NCBI GenBank assembly: GCA_022709905.1
Contig: JAKLHY010000002.1
Location: forward strand, 264,032-328,031
Direction: 5' to 3'
DNA from: Verrucomicrobiota bacterium
GTDB lineage: Bacteria; Verrucomicrobiota; Verrucomicrobiia; Limisphaerales; UBA1319
DNA: 64,000 bases
Shown one piece after another: positions 8,442 to 17,225 of this stretch. Every line of letters starts with the position of its first letter. The first letter of the stretch is position 1. The translations under genes were made by a program, and so were the position numbers. The notes beneath the pieces were generated by a model, which made no database searches, had not been told where the DNA came from, and saw only the letters and a program-made list of their open reading frames with translations.

Positions 8442-9437
8442 ATGAAGAAGTTGTTTCAAAACAAGAGAGTCTTGGTGACTGGGGCCGGCGGCTTCATCGG
8501 CAGCCACTTGGTGGAGGCCCTTGTTGCCCATGGCGCAAAAGTCAGAGCCTTGGTGCGGTATAACTCGAAGGGCGATCTCGGTTTCGTTGGGCAGTTTCAG
8601 AAGAGTGTTTTAAGCGAAATTGAAGTCCACACCGGAGATCTGCGGGATCTGTCCGCCGTTCAAAGAGCCGTCAAAGGTTGCGCCCACGTGTTTCACCTCG
8701 GCGCTCTGATTGCGATTCCTTTTTCCTACAAGAATCCGCAGGAAGTCGTTGAAACAAATGTTCTCGGGACGCTGAATGTCCTGTTGGCAAGCCAGGAGGC
8801 GAAGGTCGAGCGCATTATCCATACCTCGACAAGCGAAGTCTACGGCACCGCGATGACCGTTCCCATTGACGAGCAGCATCCCCTCCAGGGACAGTCGCCT
8901 TATTCCGCCAGCAAGATTGGCGCCGATAAGATGGCCGAGAGTTTCTATTGTTCCTACAAATTGCCGGTGGTAACCCTGCGGCCGTTCAACACGTACGGAC
9001 CTCGGCAATCCGCCAGGGCGGTCATCCCGACGATCATTACCCAGGCGTTAACCCGAAAAACCATCCGGCTGGGGAATCTCGATGCCCGGCGCGATATGAC
9101 TTACGTCAGCGACACGGTCAATGGCTTCCTGAAGGTGGCCCAGGCCGAAGGCGTCGAGGGACAGGTGTTTAACCTGGGAACCGGCACCGAGGTGACCGTC
9201 AGAGAACTTGCAGACAGAATCGTCGATCTGGTAGGCTGCAAATCGCGGATCGTTGTCGATGACCACCGCCTCCGCCCCGCAAAAAGCGAAGTCCAAAGGC
9301 TGTTGTCCAATAACGGCAAGGCCGCCGACATGCTGGTGTGGAAACCGTTGGTCAGCCTGGAACAAGGGCTGTCGAAAACCATCGAGTGGATCCGGAACAA
9401 CCTGGAACGGTATCGTCCCAACGAATATCAGATTTAG
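8442..9437 (+). CDS. NAD-dependent NDP-sugar epimerase/4,6-dehydratase
   Basis: An extended short-chain dehydrogenase of 331 residues acting on a nucleotide sugar. It shows the NAD-binding GAGGFIGSHLVEAL, the catalytic serine/threonine strand HTSTSEVYG, and YSASKIGADK carrying the Tyr and Lys of the active site. RPFNTYGPRQSARAVIPT is the usual sugar-nucleotide loop. It lies between the membrane transferase and the nucleotidyltransferase with short gaps. The 4,6-dehydratase versus epimerase choice is uncertain; the family most resembled is the GDP-mannose 4,6-dehydratase-like group seen next to DegT aminotransferases. Confidence 0.82.
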   Translation: MKKLFQNKRVLVTGAGGFIGSHLVEALVAHGAKVRALVRYNSKGDLGFVGQFQKSVLSEIEVHTGDLRDLSAVQRAVKGCAHVFHLGALIAIPFSYKNPQEVVETNVLGTLNVLLASQEAKVERIIHTSTSEVYGTAMTVPIDEQHPLQGQSPYSASKIGADKMAESFYCSYKLPVVTLRPFNTYGPRQSARAVIPTIITQALTRKTIRLGNLDARRDMTYVSDTVNGFLKVAQAEGVEGQVFNLGTGTEVTVRELADRIVDLVGCKSRIVVDDHRLRPAKSEVQRLLSNNGKAADMLVWKPLVSLEQGLSKTIEWIRNNLERYRPNEYQI

Positions 9438-9455
9438 ACCGAAGCATAGAACACG

Positions 9456-10214
9456 ATGAAGGCCGTAATTCTAGCGGGAGGTAAGGGGACCCGGCTGGCC
9501 CCTTACACCAAAGTCCTGCCAAAACCATTGATGCCCATTGGCGACATGCCCATCCTGGAAATCCTGCTGCGCCAGATGAAACGGGCGGGCGTTGACGAGG
9601 CGATTCTCACCGTCGGACATATGGCCCAGTTGCTGAGGTTGTTCTTTCAGGACGGAAATGGGCTGGGATTGAAAATTCGCTATAGTTACGAGGATAATCC
9701 CTTGGGAACCGCCGGGCCCCTGTCCCTGATCCGCGGATTAACGGAGACCTTTATTGTGGCCAACGGCGATGTGCTCACGGCGCTTAACTTTAAGGACATC
9801 GTCAAGGCGCACAAAAAGAGCGGCGCCATTGCGACCATCGCGACCCATCGACGATGCACGAAGATTGACCTCGGGGTGATCGAGTTCAAGGACGACTGCA
9901 CGATTGGCAACTATGTCGAAAAGCCCGAGCACAATTACTACGTCAGCATGGGGATCTATATCTTCGAGCCGAGGGTACTGAAATATGTCCCTCGAAACCA
10001 GTATTTTGATTTCCCAGACTTGGTCCTGGCCATGATCAAGGCGGGAGAGAAAGTCGCGGGATTTAAATATCATGGATATTGGCAGGACCTGGGAAGGCAT
10101 GACGACTACGAACAGGCCATCGAGGAATTCGGCAAAATGCGCCACATCATCCTGGGCGAAAAAAAGCCTAGACTAAAAAATAACCCTGACAAGTCTGCCG
10201 AAAACCGCGCATAA
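9456..10214 (+). CDS. Sugar-1-phosphate nucleotidyltransferase
   Basis: A 252-residue enzyme that should join a sugar 1-phosphate to a nucleoside triphosphate to make an activated sugar. The signature AVILAGGKGTRLAPYT is followed by KVLPKPLMPIGDMPI, and the product-binding NPLGTAGPLSLI and NGDVL segments are present. The C-terminal half lacks a left-handed helix. The last codons and the stop lie inside the left edge of a dispersed 203-bp repeat (10201-10403), so the repeat seems to have set the C-terminus. It sits 18 bases after the epimerase gene, consistent with one operon. Confidence 0.85.
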   Translation: MKAVILAGGKGTRLAPYTKVLPKPLMPIGDMPILEILLRQMKRAGVDEAILTVGHMAQLLRLFFQDGNGLGLKIRYSYEDNPLGTAGPLSLIRGLTETFIVANGDVLTALNFKDIVKAHKKSGAIATIATHRRCTKIDLGVIEFKDDCTIGNYVEKPEHNYYVSMGIYIFEPRVLKYVPRNQYFDFPDLVLAMIKAGEKVAGFKYHGYWQDLGRHDDYEQAIEEFGKMRHIILGEKKPRLKNNPDKSAENRA

Positions 10215-10403
10215 GATGCTCCGAAAAAACAGAACCGCGAATGAACGCCAATGGACGCGAATGAAAGCGGAGGGGGCCGATGGGCTGAATCCCATACATT
10301 CCATCGATGTTCCCAACACTTCAGGGCCTTCGTATTTGGCCTGCCATTATTGGCGTGGATTGGTGTCTATTCGCGGTTAAGTGGTTTTATTTGCGGTTCA
10401 AGG
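10201..10403. repeat. Dispersed 203-bp hairpin repeat, copy 1
   Basis: It is closely matched by 23998-24201 and 34777-34979. Each begins AAAACCGC and ends GCGGTTCAAGG. The outer part can fold back: GAACCGCGAATGAACGCCAA near the left is complementary to the GGCGTCTATTCGCGGTTC stretch near the right (in copy 1 this stretch reads GGTGTC...GGTTA). A partial inverted copy of the CATTCCATCGAT part follows at about 10405-10442. This is the structure of a non-autonomous MITE-like element. Confidence 0.7.
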
Positions 10404-10805
10404 GAGCTCCTGAAGCGTTGAAAATCGATGGAATGTCTGAGATCCTGCGACAGCCGGCGCTGCGGGATAAACCCCGCGCTCCAGCCTTCTGAGTCACTCC
10501 CGTTTCGGAGCCGGGAACGATCGACGCGGCGGACTGAAGTCCGCGATCCGTGCGTGCGGTCGTTGGAGCGCACGGGTTCGGGCACTCGTGCTGGGTGGGG
10601 CGCGGAATTCATTCCGCAGAGAGATTTTGCCAACAGGAAACCTCCGATTTTATTCGTGTCCATTCGTGATGAATAATCACCGGAAATTCTATAAACCATT
10701 TCAGAAGTGCCGCCGCGTGAGGGCACGCCGCCTACGGGTTGTAGGCCGGATCTCCTGACTTGGCGTCGTGAACTTGTGACGCTCCGAACAAACTTGTCAA
10801 AACCT
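10215..10805. other. 591-base gap filled with repeats
   Basis: No gene is supported. It contains the first 203-bp repeat, its inverted tail, and three REP-like palindromes at 10462-10477, 10529-10544 and 10602-10617. These elements separate the nucleotidyltransferase from the aminotransferase gene, which otherwise would be expected to be in the same operon. Confidence 0.6.
10462..10617. repeat. Second cluster of REP-like palindromes
   Basis: Three 16-bp units with the GCGG...CCGC frame: GCGGGATAAACCCCGC at 10462, GCGGACTGAAGTCCGC at 10529 (followed by GATCCG) and GCGGAATTCATTCCGC at 10602. The same three cores occur in the cluster at 5227-5363 but in opposite order, which suggests that the whole block has been copied in inverted orientation. 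Confidence 0.6.
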
Positions 10806-12014
10806 ATGCAGTGGAAAATCCCTTTAGCCGATCTTAATTACGGCCCGGAAGAGGAAGAGGCGGTGGCACGAGTGATCCGAAGCCGATGGCTTACCATGGG
10901 GGAGCAGACCAGCCGTTTCGAGGAGGAATTCCGGCGCTTTACTGGAGCCAGGCACGCGTTCGCCTTGTCGAACTGCACCGTCGCCCTGCATCTAGCCTGC
11001 GCCGCACTCGAGATCGGCCCGGAGGACGAGGTGATTGTTCCGAGCCTGAGCTTTGTCGCCACAGCGAACGCCGTGCTGTACACCGGCGCCAAGGTTCGAT
11101 TTGCCGATATTATCGGTCCCGCAGACCTCACCCTGTCCCCGCAATCGGTTCAGAGCCTCATCAACGATCGGACCAAGGCCATCGTGGTGATGCATTACGG
11201 AGGCTATCCGTGCCAAATGGACGAAATCATGCAAATCGCACGGGCAAAAGGTCTGCGGGTGATCGAGGACGTCGCCCATGCCCCGGGAGCCTGGAAGAAT
11301 GGCAAACATCTCGGCACGATTGGCGACGTGGGATGTTTTAGTTTTTTCTCCAATAAAAACCTCTCCACAGGCGAAGGTGGCATGTTAATTACCGACCAGG
11401 ATGACATTGCCGATCGAGTTCGGAAGATGCGTTCTCACGGCATGACCACTCTCACCTGGGACCGGCATCGCGGCCACGCCTATAGTTACGACGTCATCGC
11501 CCTGGGATACAACTATCGCATCGATGAAATTCGCGCCGCCCTTGGAATCCAGCAGTTGGGGAAACTCCTCATGGGGAATAATAAACGCAAGGCAATCACG
11601 GAGAGCTACTGGAAAACGCTTCAATCCTCAGGCGCCGAGTTTCCTTTTCGGGATGCGTATCAAGGCATTCCCGCCATCGAGACGGAATCCACTTCGCCGG
11701 AGCAGGAAAAAAATCGAACCGCTTCCGCCTGCCACATCTTTCCTCTACTGCTCCCAAAAGGCGTTGATCGACTTCGCTTTATCGAAGGAATGAGGGCCGC
11801 CGGCATTCAGACCAGTATTCATTACCCGCCCATTCACCGATTTGAATACTATCGAAAACAGTATCCCAATGTCGCCTTGCCAACTACCGAAGACGTCGCC
11901 GCAAGAGAGGTTACGTTGCCCCTATATCCTGGCATGCGGGACGACCAGGTGGAATATGTCGCCCAAACGGTTCTGCGTGTGATGGATAGTGTGTCCTGTT
12001 CACCAAGAGATTAA
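10806..12014 (+). CDS. DegT/DnrJ/EryC1-family sugar aminotransferase
   Basis: A PLP-dependent aminotransferase of about 402 residues that converts a keto-sugar nucleotide to an amino sugar. It begins IPLADLNYGPEEEEAV, includes SRWLTMGEQTSRFEEEF, the glycine/threonine loop near ALSNCTVALHLA, and the PLP lysine in FFSNKNLSTGEGGM. The C-terminal TSIHYPPIHRFEYYR is typical. The start at 10806 is taken because this is where family homology would begin. Together with the epimerase/dehydratase and GNAT genes it supports synthesis of an N-acylated amino sugar. Confidence 0.88.
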   Translation: MQWKIPLADLNYGPEEEEAVARVIRSRWLTMGEQTSRFEEEFRRFTGARHAFALSNCTVALHLACAALEIGPEDEVIVPSLSFVATANAVLYTGAKVRFADIIGPADLTLSPQSVQSLINDRTKAIVVMHYGGYPCQMDEIMQIARAKGLRVIEDVAHAPGAWKNGKHLGTIGDVGCFSFFSNKNLSTGEGGMLITDQDDIADRVRKMRSHGMTTLTWDRHRGHAYSYDVIALGYNYRIDEIRAALGIQQLGKLLMGNNKRKAITESYWKTLQSSGAEFPFRDAYQGIPAIETESTSPEQEKNRTASACHIFPLLLPKGVDRLRFIEGMRAAGIQTSIHYPPIHRFEYYRKQYPNVALPTTEDVAAREVTLPLYPGMRDDQVEYVAQTVLRVMDSVSCSPRD

Positions 12015-12652
12015 TACGGTGTCGGTTTAATTGGGGATGAATATGGAATACCAAAACACTGCACTTCAATCCGGTGGGCAGAACGGTTAAGTTTTCGGGC
12101 GACCAAACCACGAAAACTCAACGACATCCTCGGTCCACCGTTAAAGCGATCCTTGATGAACAAGTCACGCTGACCGTGGAATGTCTAGATCGACGCTGCG
12201 ACCTACGATACATTCTGTTATACCCAAATTGGCCCGCAGCATGAACAAAACCACGTTTAATGTCGGCAGATTTTACAGCAATCGTGGAAGTTCTGGGATG
12301 ATTTCATTGTTTGGCACAGACCTTTTTTTATTCGTAAACTTCTTCATAAAAATATATTATGAAGTCGTGTTTTCTTGACATCTTTCGTTGGCTCCTGGCT
12401 GGAATCTGGATGTGAAAAGGGTTTTCTCGAACTGGTGTAGGGAAAGTTTCCAGTCATGAAATTAACACATAAACTTGCTGCGTAATGATTTAGAACAATT
12501 TTCGCCCTGCTTAGGCGTTCGTTGAATGAAAAGTGTAAGGAAAACCTTACAGAAATCAGGAGCAGGATAAACCTCTAAACAAGAAAACACTGATGTTTAG
12601 TGTGTTTATATTCAATTACTTGAGATATTTTTACTGTCGATTTCATTCCCAG
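12015..12652. other. Gap with a possible gene remnant and an inverted repeat
   Basis: No intact gene is supported. From about 12047 to 12238 one frame stays open and includes AILDEQVTLTVECLDRR, then ends; a related phrase occurs at 51020-51133, so this may be the start of a decayed gene of an unknown family. At 12342-12364 CTTCATAA and TTATGAAG form an 8-bp inverted repeat with a 7-base AT-only loop. The region is AT-rich compared with the flanking genes. Confidence 0.35.
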
Positions 12653-12668
12653 TGGCATCTGTCCTGCT
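12653..12668 (+). promoter_or_regulatory. Sigma-54 type (-24/-12) promoter of the VPDGG-CTERM gene
   Basis: TGGCATC, four bases, then CTGCT places GG (12654-12655) and GC (12666-12667) ten bases apart, as RpoN needs. The -12 element differs from TTGCT by one base. It lies 70 bases upstream of the start at 12739. PEP-CTERM genes are known to be controlled by sigma-54 in several lineages. Confidence 0.5.
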
Positions 12669-12738
12669 AACAGTAAAAAAAGTCGAAGCAACCGGCTTTG
12701 AACTGAGGCAAACAAGTAAGATAGAAAGGGAAAACCGT

Positions 12739-13419
12739 ATGACAAAGATTACAAAAATAATCGTGGGGGCGGCAGTGATGATGTGCGTTGCATGCACATC
12801 GGTCTCTGCTATTGCGACATTAACGTTGCAAGACAGCTTAGGAAATGTTGCGACAGTTAGTGATGTTGATGGTGATGGTGTCGTGACATACAACGCAGCG
12901 CTTGGGTCCATTTGGACCGTCAATGTGACAACTGGCCTGACCAAGCCACTTCTCGGGGATTCAGACAATCCCAGTATGGATCTAAATTCGATAAATGTCA
13001 GCACTCCGCAAGCTCAGCCTCAATATAGTCGATCAGGTCGCTTATTGGCTCCGGTGGATTATTGGCTCGATATTACGTTTACCGACACAGGCTTTGGCGT
13101 GGGAATGCCGGCGACTATCCTTGCTGATATTGGTGGAACTACTTCAGGAACAGTGCTTTATCAGACGCTAATGGATGGAAACCTGATGACAAGCATGCTA
13201 TTCAATACTACCCCGTTCTCAGGTTCGGATTCGGCGGCGGCGTGGATGCCTGACGACTTTTCGCTCACCCAATACGTCCGCATTACTCATAAGTCAGACC
13301 AAACTCGGTCCACCAGCTTCAATGCTACGTTAAACGTTCCAGACGGTGGCATGACCTTGTCACTCCTGGGAACCGCAATGTTGGCCTTGGGGATGTTTGT
13401 TAGGACCCGCAAGGCGTAA
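12739..13419 (+). CDS. VPDGG-CTERM sorting-domain exported protein
   Basis: A 226-residue exported protein. It starts with a signal peptide (MTKITK, then a hydrophobic stretch ending near CTSVSA). The C-terminus has the sorting signal: VPDGG, a hydrophobic helix of about 18 residues and the basic tail RTRKA. Such signals are handled by an exosortase-type enzyme and are associated with extracellular polysaccharide. The middle, residues 30-190, is not recognised and has no cysteines beyond the signal peptide. The start at 12739 follows AAAGGGA; a longer frame would include the promoter. An intrinsic terminator follows. Confidence 0.75.
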   Translation: MTKITKIIVGAAVMMCVACTSVSAIATLTLQDSLGNVATVSDVDGDGVVTYNAALGSIWTVNVTTGLTKPLLGDSDNPSMDLNSINVSTPQAQPQYSRSGRLLAPVDYWLDITFTDTGFGVGMPATILADIGGTTSGTVLYQTLMDGNLMTSMLFNTTPFSGSDSAAAWMPDDFSLTQYVRITHKSDQTRSTSFNATLNVPDGGMTLSLLGTAMLALGMFVRTRKA

Positions 13420-13462
13420 ACCGGCGCTCGATAGGTTCTGGAATAAGACCCTTTCAATTCGG

Positions 13463-13498
13463 AAAACCCGGCAAACTTCAAGTTTGCCGGGTTTTTTT
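13463..13498 (+). terminator. Intrinsic terminator after the VPDGG-CTERM gene
   Basis: A nearly perfect hairpin, AACCCGGCAAACTT and AAGTTTGCCGGGTT, is followed by seven T residues. A mirrored A run precedes the stem on the other side, so it may also stop transcripts of the convergent beta-propeller gene. Confidence 0.9.
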
Positions 13499-13570
13499 GT
13501 GTGCGTTCGGACGGGAATCGGCGACTTCTGTTCTTGTTAAGCGTGCCAGAATGAGGTGCCGAAAGTCAGG

Positions 13571-14977
13571 TTAATCTCTGCCGGTAACATCGATGCATAC
13601 CATTTGGATCAGATCACGGATCAGGAGTCGTCCATCGGCCAGGGCAAGTGGGCCCCAGGCATCAGGTCCCTGCAAGGCTTTAAACTGAGCCAGTTTCTTG
13701 AAACCAGCCGGCGTGGCCTCGGCCAATGTCAGAAGGCCATTGTCATTGACCAGGTAAACCAGAGTGCCGGCAAACAGGAAAGGACCGTTGCCATAACGGT
13801 TTTCCGCTCCACTTTCCCAAAGCGGTTTGCCCGCAAGATCCAGGCCGACAAATTGTCCATCAGGCCGTATGCCAAAGATGTGGCCTTGATGAAAAACCGG
13901 TGTGTGTTGCGTGGCCCCGAAGACAGCGGGCTTCAGCCTGAACAGGGTTTCGACGGTCCATTTTTCCCCATCTTCCTTCATCTGCAACATCATGCTCCCC
14001 GCGTTGTAGCCGCCGCTGAGGAAGACGCGGCCTTCCCCCACATAGAGCGGGGATGCGACGGTGGCAATGCTGATCTTCCAATCCGGGGTATGCCATAGAA
14101 TCGATCCGTCAGAGGCAGAGACAGCGGCCACCCCGCCACTGGCGCAGTAGACATACATTCGCTTGCCCTTGAACTCCATCGGAGTGATCGAGGCATGGGT
14201 CATCTGCCAGTTCAGGGGATTCTCGGATTTCCACACCACCTGGCCCGTTGCGCAATCCACCGCGATCAATAGCGCATCGCCGCCGGTGCCCAGGATGGCA
14301 TGGTCACCGTCGATCAAGGGACATTGTCCCGCATACCAGGGCGGAACTTCGGCGTTAAACTGGCGCACCAAGTCCATTTGCCAGACTAATTCACCACTTT
14401 CAGGTTTCACACAGATCACATGGCACTTGGGCCCAAAGGAAACCAGGTGTTTGTCAGTCAAAGCCGGGACAGTTCTTGACATGCCATGGTTTCGCTTGAC
14501 CTTAACCGGATAGGTGTAGCGCCAGATCTCTTTGCCGTCGTCTAGCGAAAGGCACCGCAGGGCGTCCGATTGGTTGGTGTGGTCGTAATCGGTCAGGTAG
14601 ACGCGCCCTTTCCAGATGATTGGGCCCGCAAATCCTTCCCCAACCGGAATCTGCCAAAGCACTTTCGGGCCGGATTCACCCCATGTGCGGGCAAGGGGAA
14701 TCGACTCCATGTTGATATTATCCCGGTTTGGACCCCGAAATTGCGGCCAGATCCCCGAAAGCTGGGCCGGCAAGCCATTCGAGATGATCAATTTGCCTTC
14801 CCATCGATTGGAGCCCGAAACCGATCCTGGCATTGTCCCTTCCGTGACTCGATCGGCGCCGGGTTTGCGCTCTGTCATCTGGCGTCCCGGTTGGTAGACC
14901 CACCAAGTGGTGAGTGAGAGAACGCCGAGGACCGCCAAAACGGCTGGTGCGATCGTTTGTGCAGGCCAGTGTTTCAT
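13571..14977 (-). CDS. Exported PQQ-like beta-propeller protein
   Basis: A 468-residue protein with an N-terminal membrane anchor or signal (residues about 8-29) followed by a beta-propeller of the PQQ/BamB type. Repeats of the pattern LDGKEIWRY, SGELVWQMD, TGQVVWKSE, DGSILWHTP and GKPLWES are spaced 40-70 residues apart, each with the tryptophan docking motif. It opens after the anchor with WPQFRGPNRDN, a signature of many planctomycete and verrucomicrobial exported proteins of unknown role. No catalytic residues can be assigned. The start is the ATG at 14977, since the longer frame would need a TTG. It is convergent with the CTERM gene. Confidence 0.8.
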   Translation of the reverse strand: MKHWPAQTIAPAVLAVLGVLSLTTWWVYQPGRQMTERKPGADRVTEGTMPGSVSGSNRWEGKLIISNGLPAQLSGIWPQFRGPNRDNINMESIPLARTWGESGPKVLWQIPVGEGFAGPIIWKGRVYLTDYDHTNQSDALRCLSLDDGKEIWRYTYPVKVKRNHGMSRTVPALTDKHLVSFGPKCHVICVKPESGELVWQMDLVRQFNAEVPPWYAGQCPLIDGDHAILGTGGDALLIAVDCATGQVVWKSENPLNWQMTHASITPMEFKGKRMYVYCASGGVAAVSASDGSILWHTPDWKISIATVASPLYVGEGRVFLSGGYNAGSMMLQMKEDGEKWTVETLFRLKPAVFGATQHTPVFHQGHIFGIRPDGQFVGLDLAGKPLWESGAENRYGNGPFLFAGTLVYLVNDNGLLTLAEATPAGFKKLAQFKALQGPDAWGPLALADGRLLIRDLIQMVCIDVTGRD

Positions 14978-15346
14978 TGGCAAGAGAGGAGAACTGTTGT
15001 TGCGTAATCGAGCCTGGAATCTGATGTATTCCAGCCTTCTTCACACACAGGAAATCGCCCTGTGTTGATCAGTTCTGCCGAACAGTGAAACGAAACCATA
15101 AGATGTAATTAGGGTATTTGACCGGAATGATCAACCCCAGTTGTTCGGAATGCCGCCTGGTCCCAGGGGAACCGGGTTCAAACCCAAAGTCCATTCCATA
15201 ATAAACTGCTATAGGAATCATAAATATTGATAATACAATGCAATTGCAGTGCGATTGTGTTTTTTGAAGCGGTTGTTGAGTGGTTGTTGGATGTTTGTTT
15301 ATCATAAATCATTCATAATGAAGCATATGAACTAAATTTTTTCTGT
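14978..15346. other. Divergent intergenic region
   Basis: This gap separates the minus-strand propeller gene from the plus-strand CTERM gene. It is AT-rich in its right half. Apart from the sigma-54 promoter at its right edge I see no convincing gene or RNA. Confidence 0.4.
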
Positions 15347-15362
15347 TGGCATGGCGATTGCT
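15347..15362 (+). promoter_or_regulatory. Strong sigma-54 promoter of a PEP-CTERM gene
   Basis: TGGCATG, GCGA, TTGCT matches the RpoN consensus (TGGCACG-N4-TTGC) at all but one position, with GG and GC exactly ten bases apart. It is 82 bases upstream of the start at 15444. The upstream sequence is AT-rich and could hold an activator site. This supports regulation by a PrsR-like enhancer-binding protein encoded elsewhere. Confidence 0.7.
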
Positions 15363-15443
15363 TCTGACCGGGACGTGAATCGGCTCAAGGGTGAGTCGGC
15401 TGAAACTGAAACTGAAAAGGAACTTAAAAAGAAGGAAATGAGA

Positions 15444-16175
15444 ATGAACAAGACATTGGTTATAGCTGCATCGTTGTTGGCGGGGGCATCCTCTTACGCG
15501 GCCACGTTAATTACCCCGGTTCCCTATCCATCGGTCCAAGCGCCTGGATCGGATGCCCAGGCTTCGGCCTTTAACGCGGGTCAATTGCCTGGATTTTCAG
15601 CCTTGGCCAGCGGTTTGCCGGGGGGGCCTGCAAACGCGTTTGCCCAAGAGGGGATAACGGATTCTGACAATGGATTCTCGGCTCGAGTTTACTTCGTGAG
15701 TGAGAGCGCTGGATACGCCAATAGCCTTCGTTTCACGGACGACGGTTCTGGCGCACCTCAGGGATCTGGGGCTATACTGGACTTTTCCTCGGAGGCTCCT
15801 GCATCGTTGTCACCCGGTTCCTTTGTTGATTTAGGGAGTTTTTCGGCCGGAACGCCTCTGGACTTCTTCATTATTGCGGACGGTGGGAGAAGGCCGTTGC
15901 CGCCAGGCTACTTTAACGTTTATTCGACGCGAAATGGGGTGAATGATCCCGATTCGGGTCTGGATCATGTTCGCCAATTGGCGAAGACCACTAGCGGAGA
16001 CAGCACCTATTACCTATTTGCCTTTGAAGATCTTCCGCTAAGCCAATCCGATCTCGACTACAACGATGTCATCTTTGCCGTCGAGCTGACCAAGACTCCC
16101 GAGCCGGCGACCATCGCCGTTCTGGGATCTTTTCTCGGTTTGGCCTATTGGATACGTCGCCGTCAGACAGCATGA
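15444..16175 (+). CDS. PEP-CTERM exported protein with a DUF4114-like domain
   Basis: A 243-residue exported protein: signal peptide MNKTLVIAASLLAGASSYA, a beta-rich body, and the sorting signal TPEPATIAVLGSFLGLAYW followed by IRRRQTA. The body carries the DSGLDHVRQL and LPLSQSDLDYNDVIFAVEL segments; the second is the hallmark of DUF4114 domains, where the acidic D-x-D-Y-N-D run probably binds calcium. The start at 15444 is supported by AGAAGGAA seven bases upstream. It is expressed from the sigma-54 promoter at 15347 and ends at its own terminator, so it is a single-gene unit. Confidence 0.85.
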   Translation: MNKTLVIAASLLAGASSYAATLITPVPYPSVQAPGSDAQASAFNAGQLPGFSALASGLPGGPANAFAQEGITDSDNGFSARVYFVSESAGYANSLRFTDDGSGAPQGSGAILDFSSEAPASLSPGSFVDLGSFSAGTPLDFFIIADGGRRPLPPGYFNVYSTRNGVNDPDSGLDHVRQLAKTTSGDSTYYLFAFEDLPLSQSDLDYNDVIFAVELTKTPEPATIAVLGSFLGLAYWIRRRQTA

Positions 16176-16208
16176 TTCGGTGTGCAAACTGACCATTCTA
16201 AACCTCTT

Positions 16209-16239
16209 AAACCCGGTTCTCAAGAACCGGGTTTTTTTT
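16209..16239 (+). terminator. Intrinsic terminator after the DUF4114 PEP-CTERM gene
   Basis: AAACCCGGTTCT and AGAACCGGGTTT form a perfect 12-bp stem with a 2-base loop, followed by a run of T. Confidence 0.92.
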
Positions 16240-16367
16240 GCGGACATCATGCAGGAGCTGTTTCCATAGTGAATTGATAAATTATCTGGCGTCCTTTTAA
16301 TCTTTACAGCATGCAGGGAATTCATTAATATGAAAAAAAGTTAGTAACAGAGAGGGCGAGGGTGTAT

Positions 16368-17162
16368 ATGAATAACATCAAACGAATTGGTGCGGGCTTT
16401 TTGAGTCTTACGAGTGTTTCTCTCCTAATGTTGAGTCCAATCGATGCTTCTGCGGTGGTTTTGGGATTATATGACATTGCAGGGGCAACCGATGGCGATG
16501 CAGCATCCCTCAGTGCTTCAAGTGTTGATCCGGCGGTCAGCTTCAGCAGCCTGACACGGAGCGGTTCGTTAGTCGCTGATTCAGATTGGAATGAGGTGGA
16601 TCACATGTTTGAAGCTGGCAATTGGACCGCCAACGCATCAAGATCCCCAACTGACTACCTCCAGTTTTCGTTTTCCGTTGCGAGTGGTTATACGGTTACA
16701 CCTTCATCGCTGACCTTTGGTGTATTTCAGGAGTATGTTGCGGGCGGAAATTTTGTTGGTCCGAACAAATGGGATGTGCTCTACAGTCTGGATGGTTTTG
16801 CGACTGCTGGATCGGAGTTGAGTGTGGGTAACACGATCACCGGCTCGGGAACCAGCGTTTTGCGCCAAGCCAGTTTTTCACCGTCTCTTTCGGGTTTGGG
16901 AACCTTGGCGGAAGGGACAACGGTGACTTTAAGGTTTTATGCTTATAACCGAACTGGTTCGCAGGCTTTTTCCGCGGGAGGTTTTGGAAATGGGACTGGT
17001 GATGTTGGTGCGTGGTTATACACTTGGGAAGGCACCGGGGCGAATGTCGTCCTCAATGGCAGCGCCGCCGCTGTCCCGGAACCGCATGAATACGCGTTGG
17101 TATTTGGCCTCGGGCTGGCAGGTTTTGCGGCCTATCGGCGATTTGCGTTGAAGGCCGCCTGA
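16368..17162 (+). CDS. PEP-CTERM sorting-domain exported protein
   Basis: A 264-residue exported protein. A signal peptide covers residues 1-29 (hydrophobic core SLTSVSLLML, cleavage near DASA). The C-terminus is VPEPHEYALVFGLGLAGFAA then YRRFALKAA, a standard PEP-CTERM tripartite signal. The body is rich in Ser, Gly and Thr with the YLQFSFSVASGYTVTPSSL pattern of secreted beta-sandwich proteins in this group; no enzymatic motif is visible. The ATG at 16368 is preferred over the GTG two codons earlier because GAGGG is correctly spaced. No sigma-54 site as good as those of its two neighbours was found. Confidence 0.85.
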   Translation: MNNIKRIGAGFLSLTSVSLLMLSPIDASAVVLGLYDIAGATDGDAASLSASSVDPAVSFSSLTRSGSLVADSDWNEVDHMFEAGNWTANASRSPTDYLQFSFSVASGYTVTPSSLTFGVFQEYVAGGNFVGPNKWDVLYSLDGFATAGSELSVGNTITGSGTSVLRQASFSPSLSGLGTLAEGTTVTLRFYAYNRTGSQAFSAGGFGNGTGDVGAWLYTWEGTGANVVLNGSAAAVPEPHEYALVFGLGLAGFAAYRRFALKAA

Positions 17163-17193
17163 ACGAAAGGCAGAGGTTTTATCTTTGACATTG

Positions 17194-17221
17194 AATGCGG
17201 GTCTAATGGCCCGCATTTTTG
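17194..17221 (+). terminator. Intrinsic terminator after the second PEP-CTERM gene
   Basis: AATGCGGGTC and GGCCCGCATT form a 10-bp stem (one G-U pair) with loop TAAT, followed by five T residues. Confidence 0.85.
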
Positions 17222-17225
17222 CTTA

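Noticed and set aside
12375..12412. TTGACA at 12375 as a sigma-70 promoter
   Set aside because: No acceptable -10 sequence follows at 16-18 bases.
16270..16310. A TGGCG box as sigma-54 promoter for the third CTERM gene
   Set aside because: The -12 GC is missing at the required distance, so the site does not meet the pattern.
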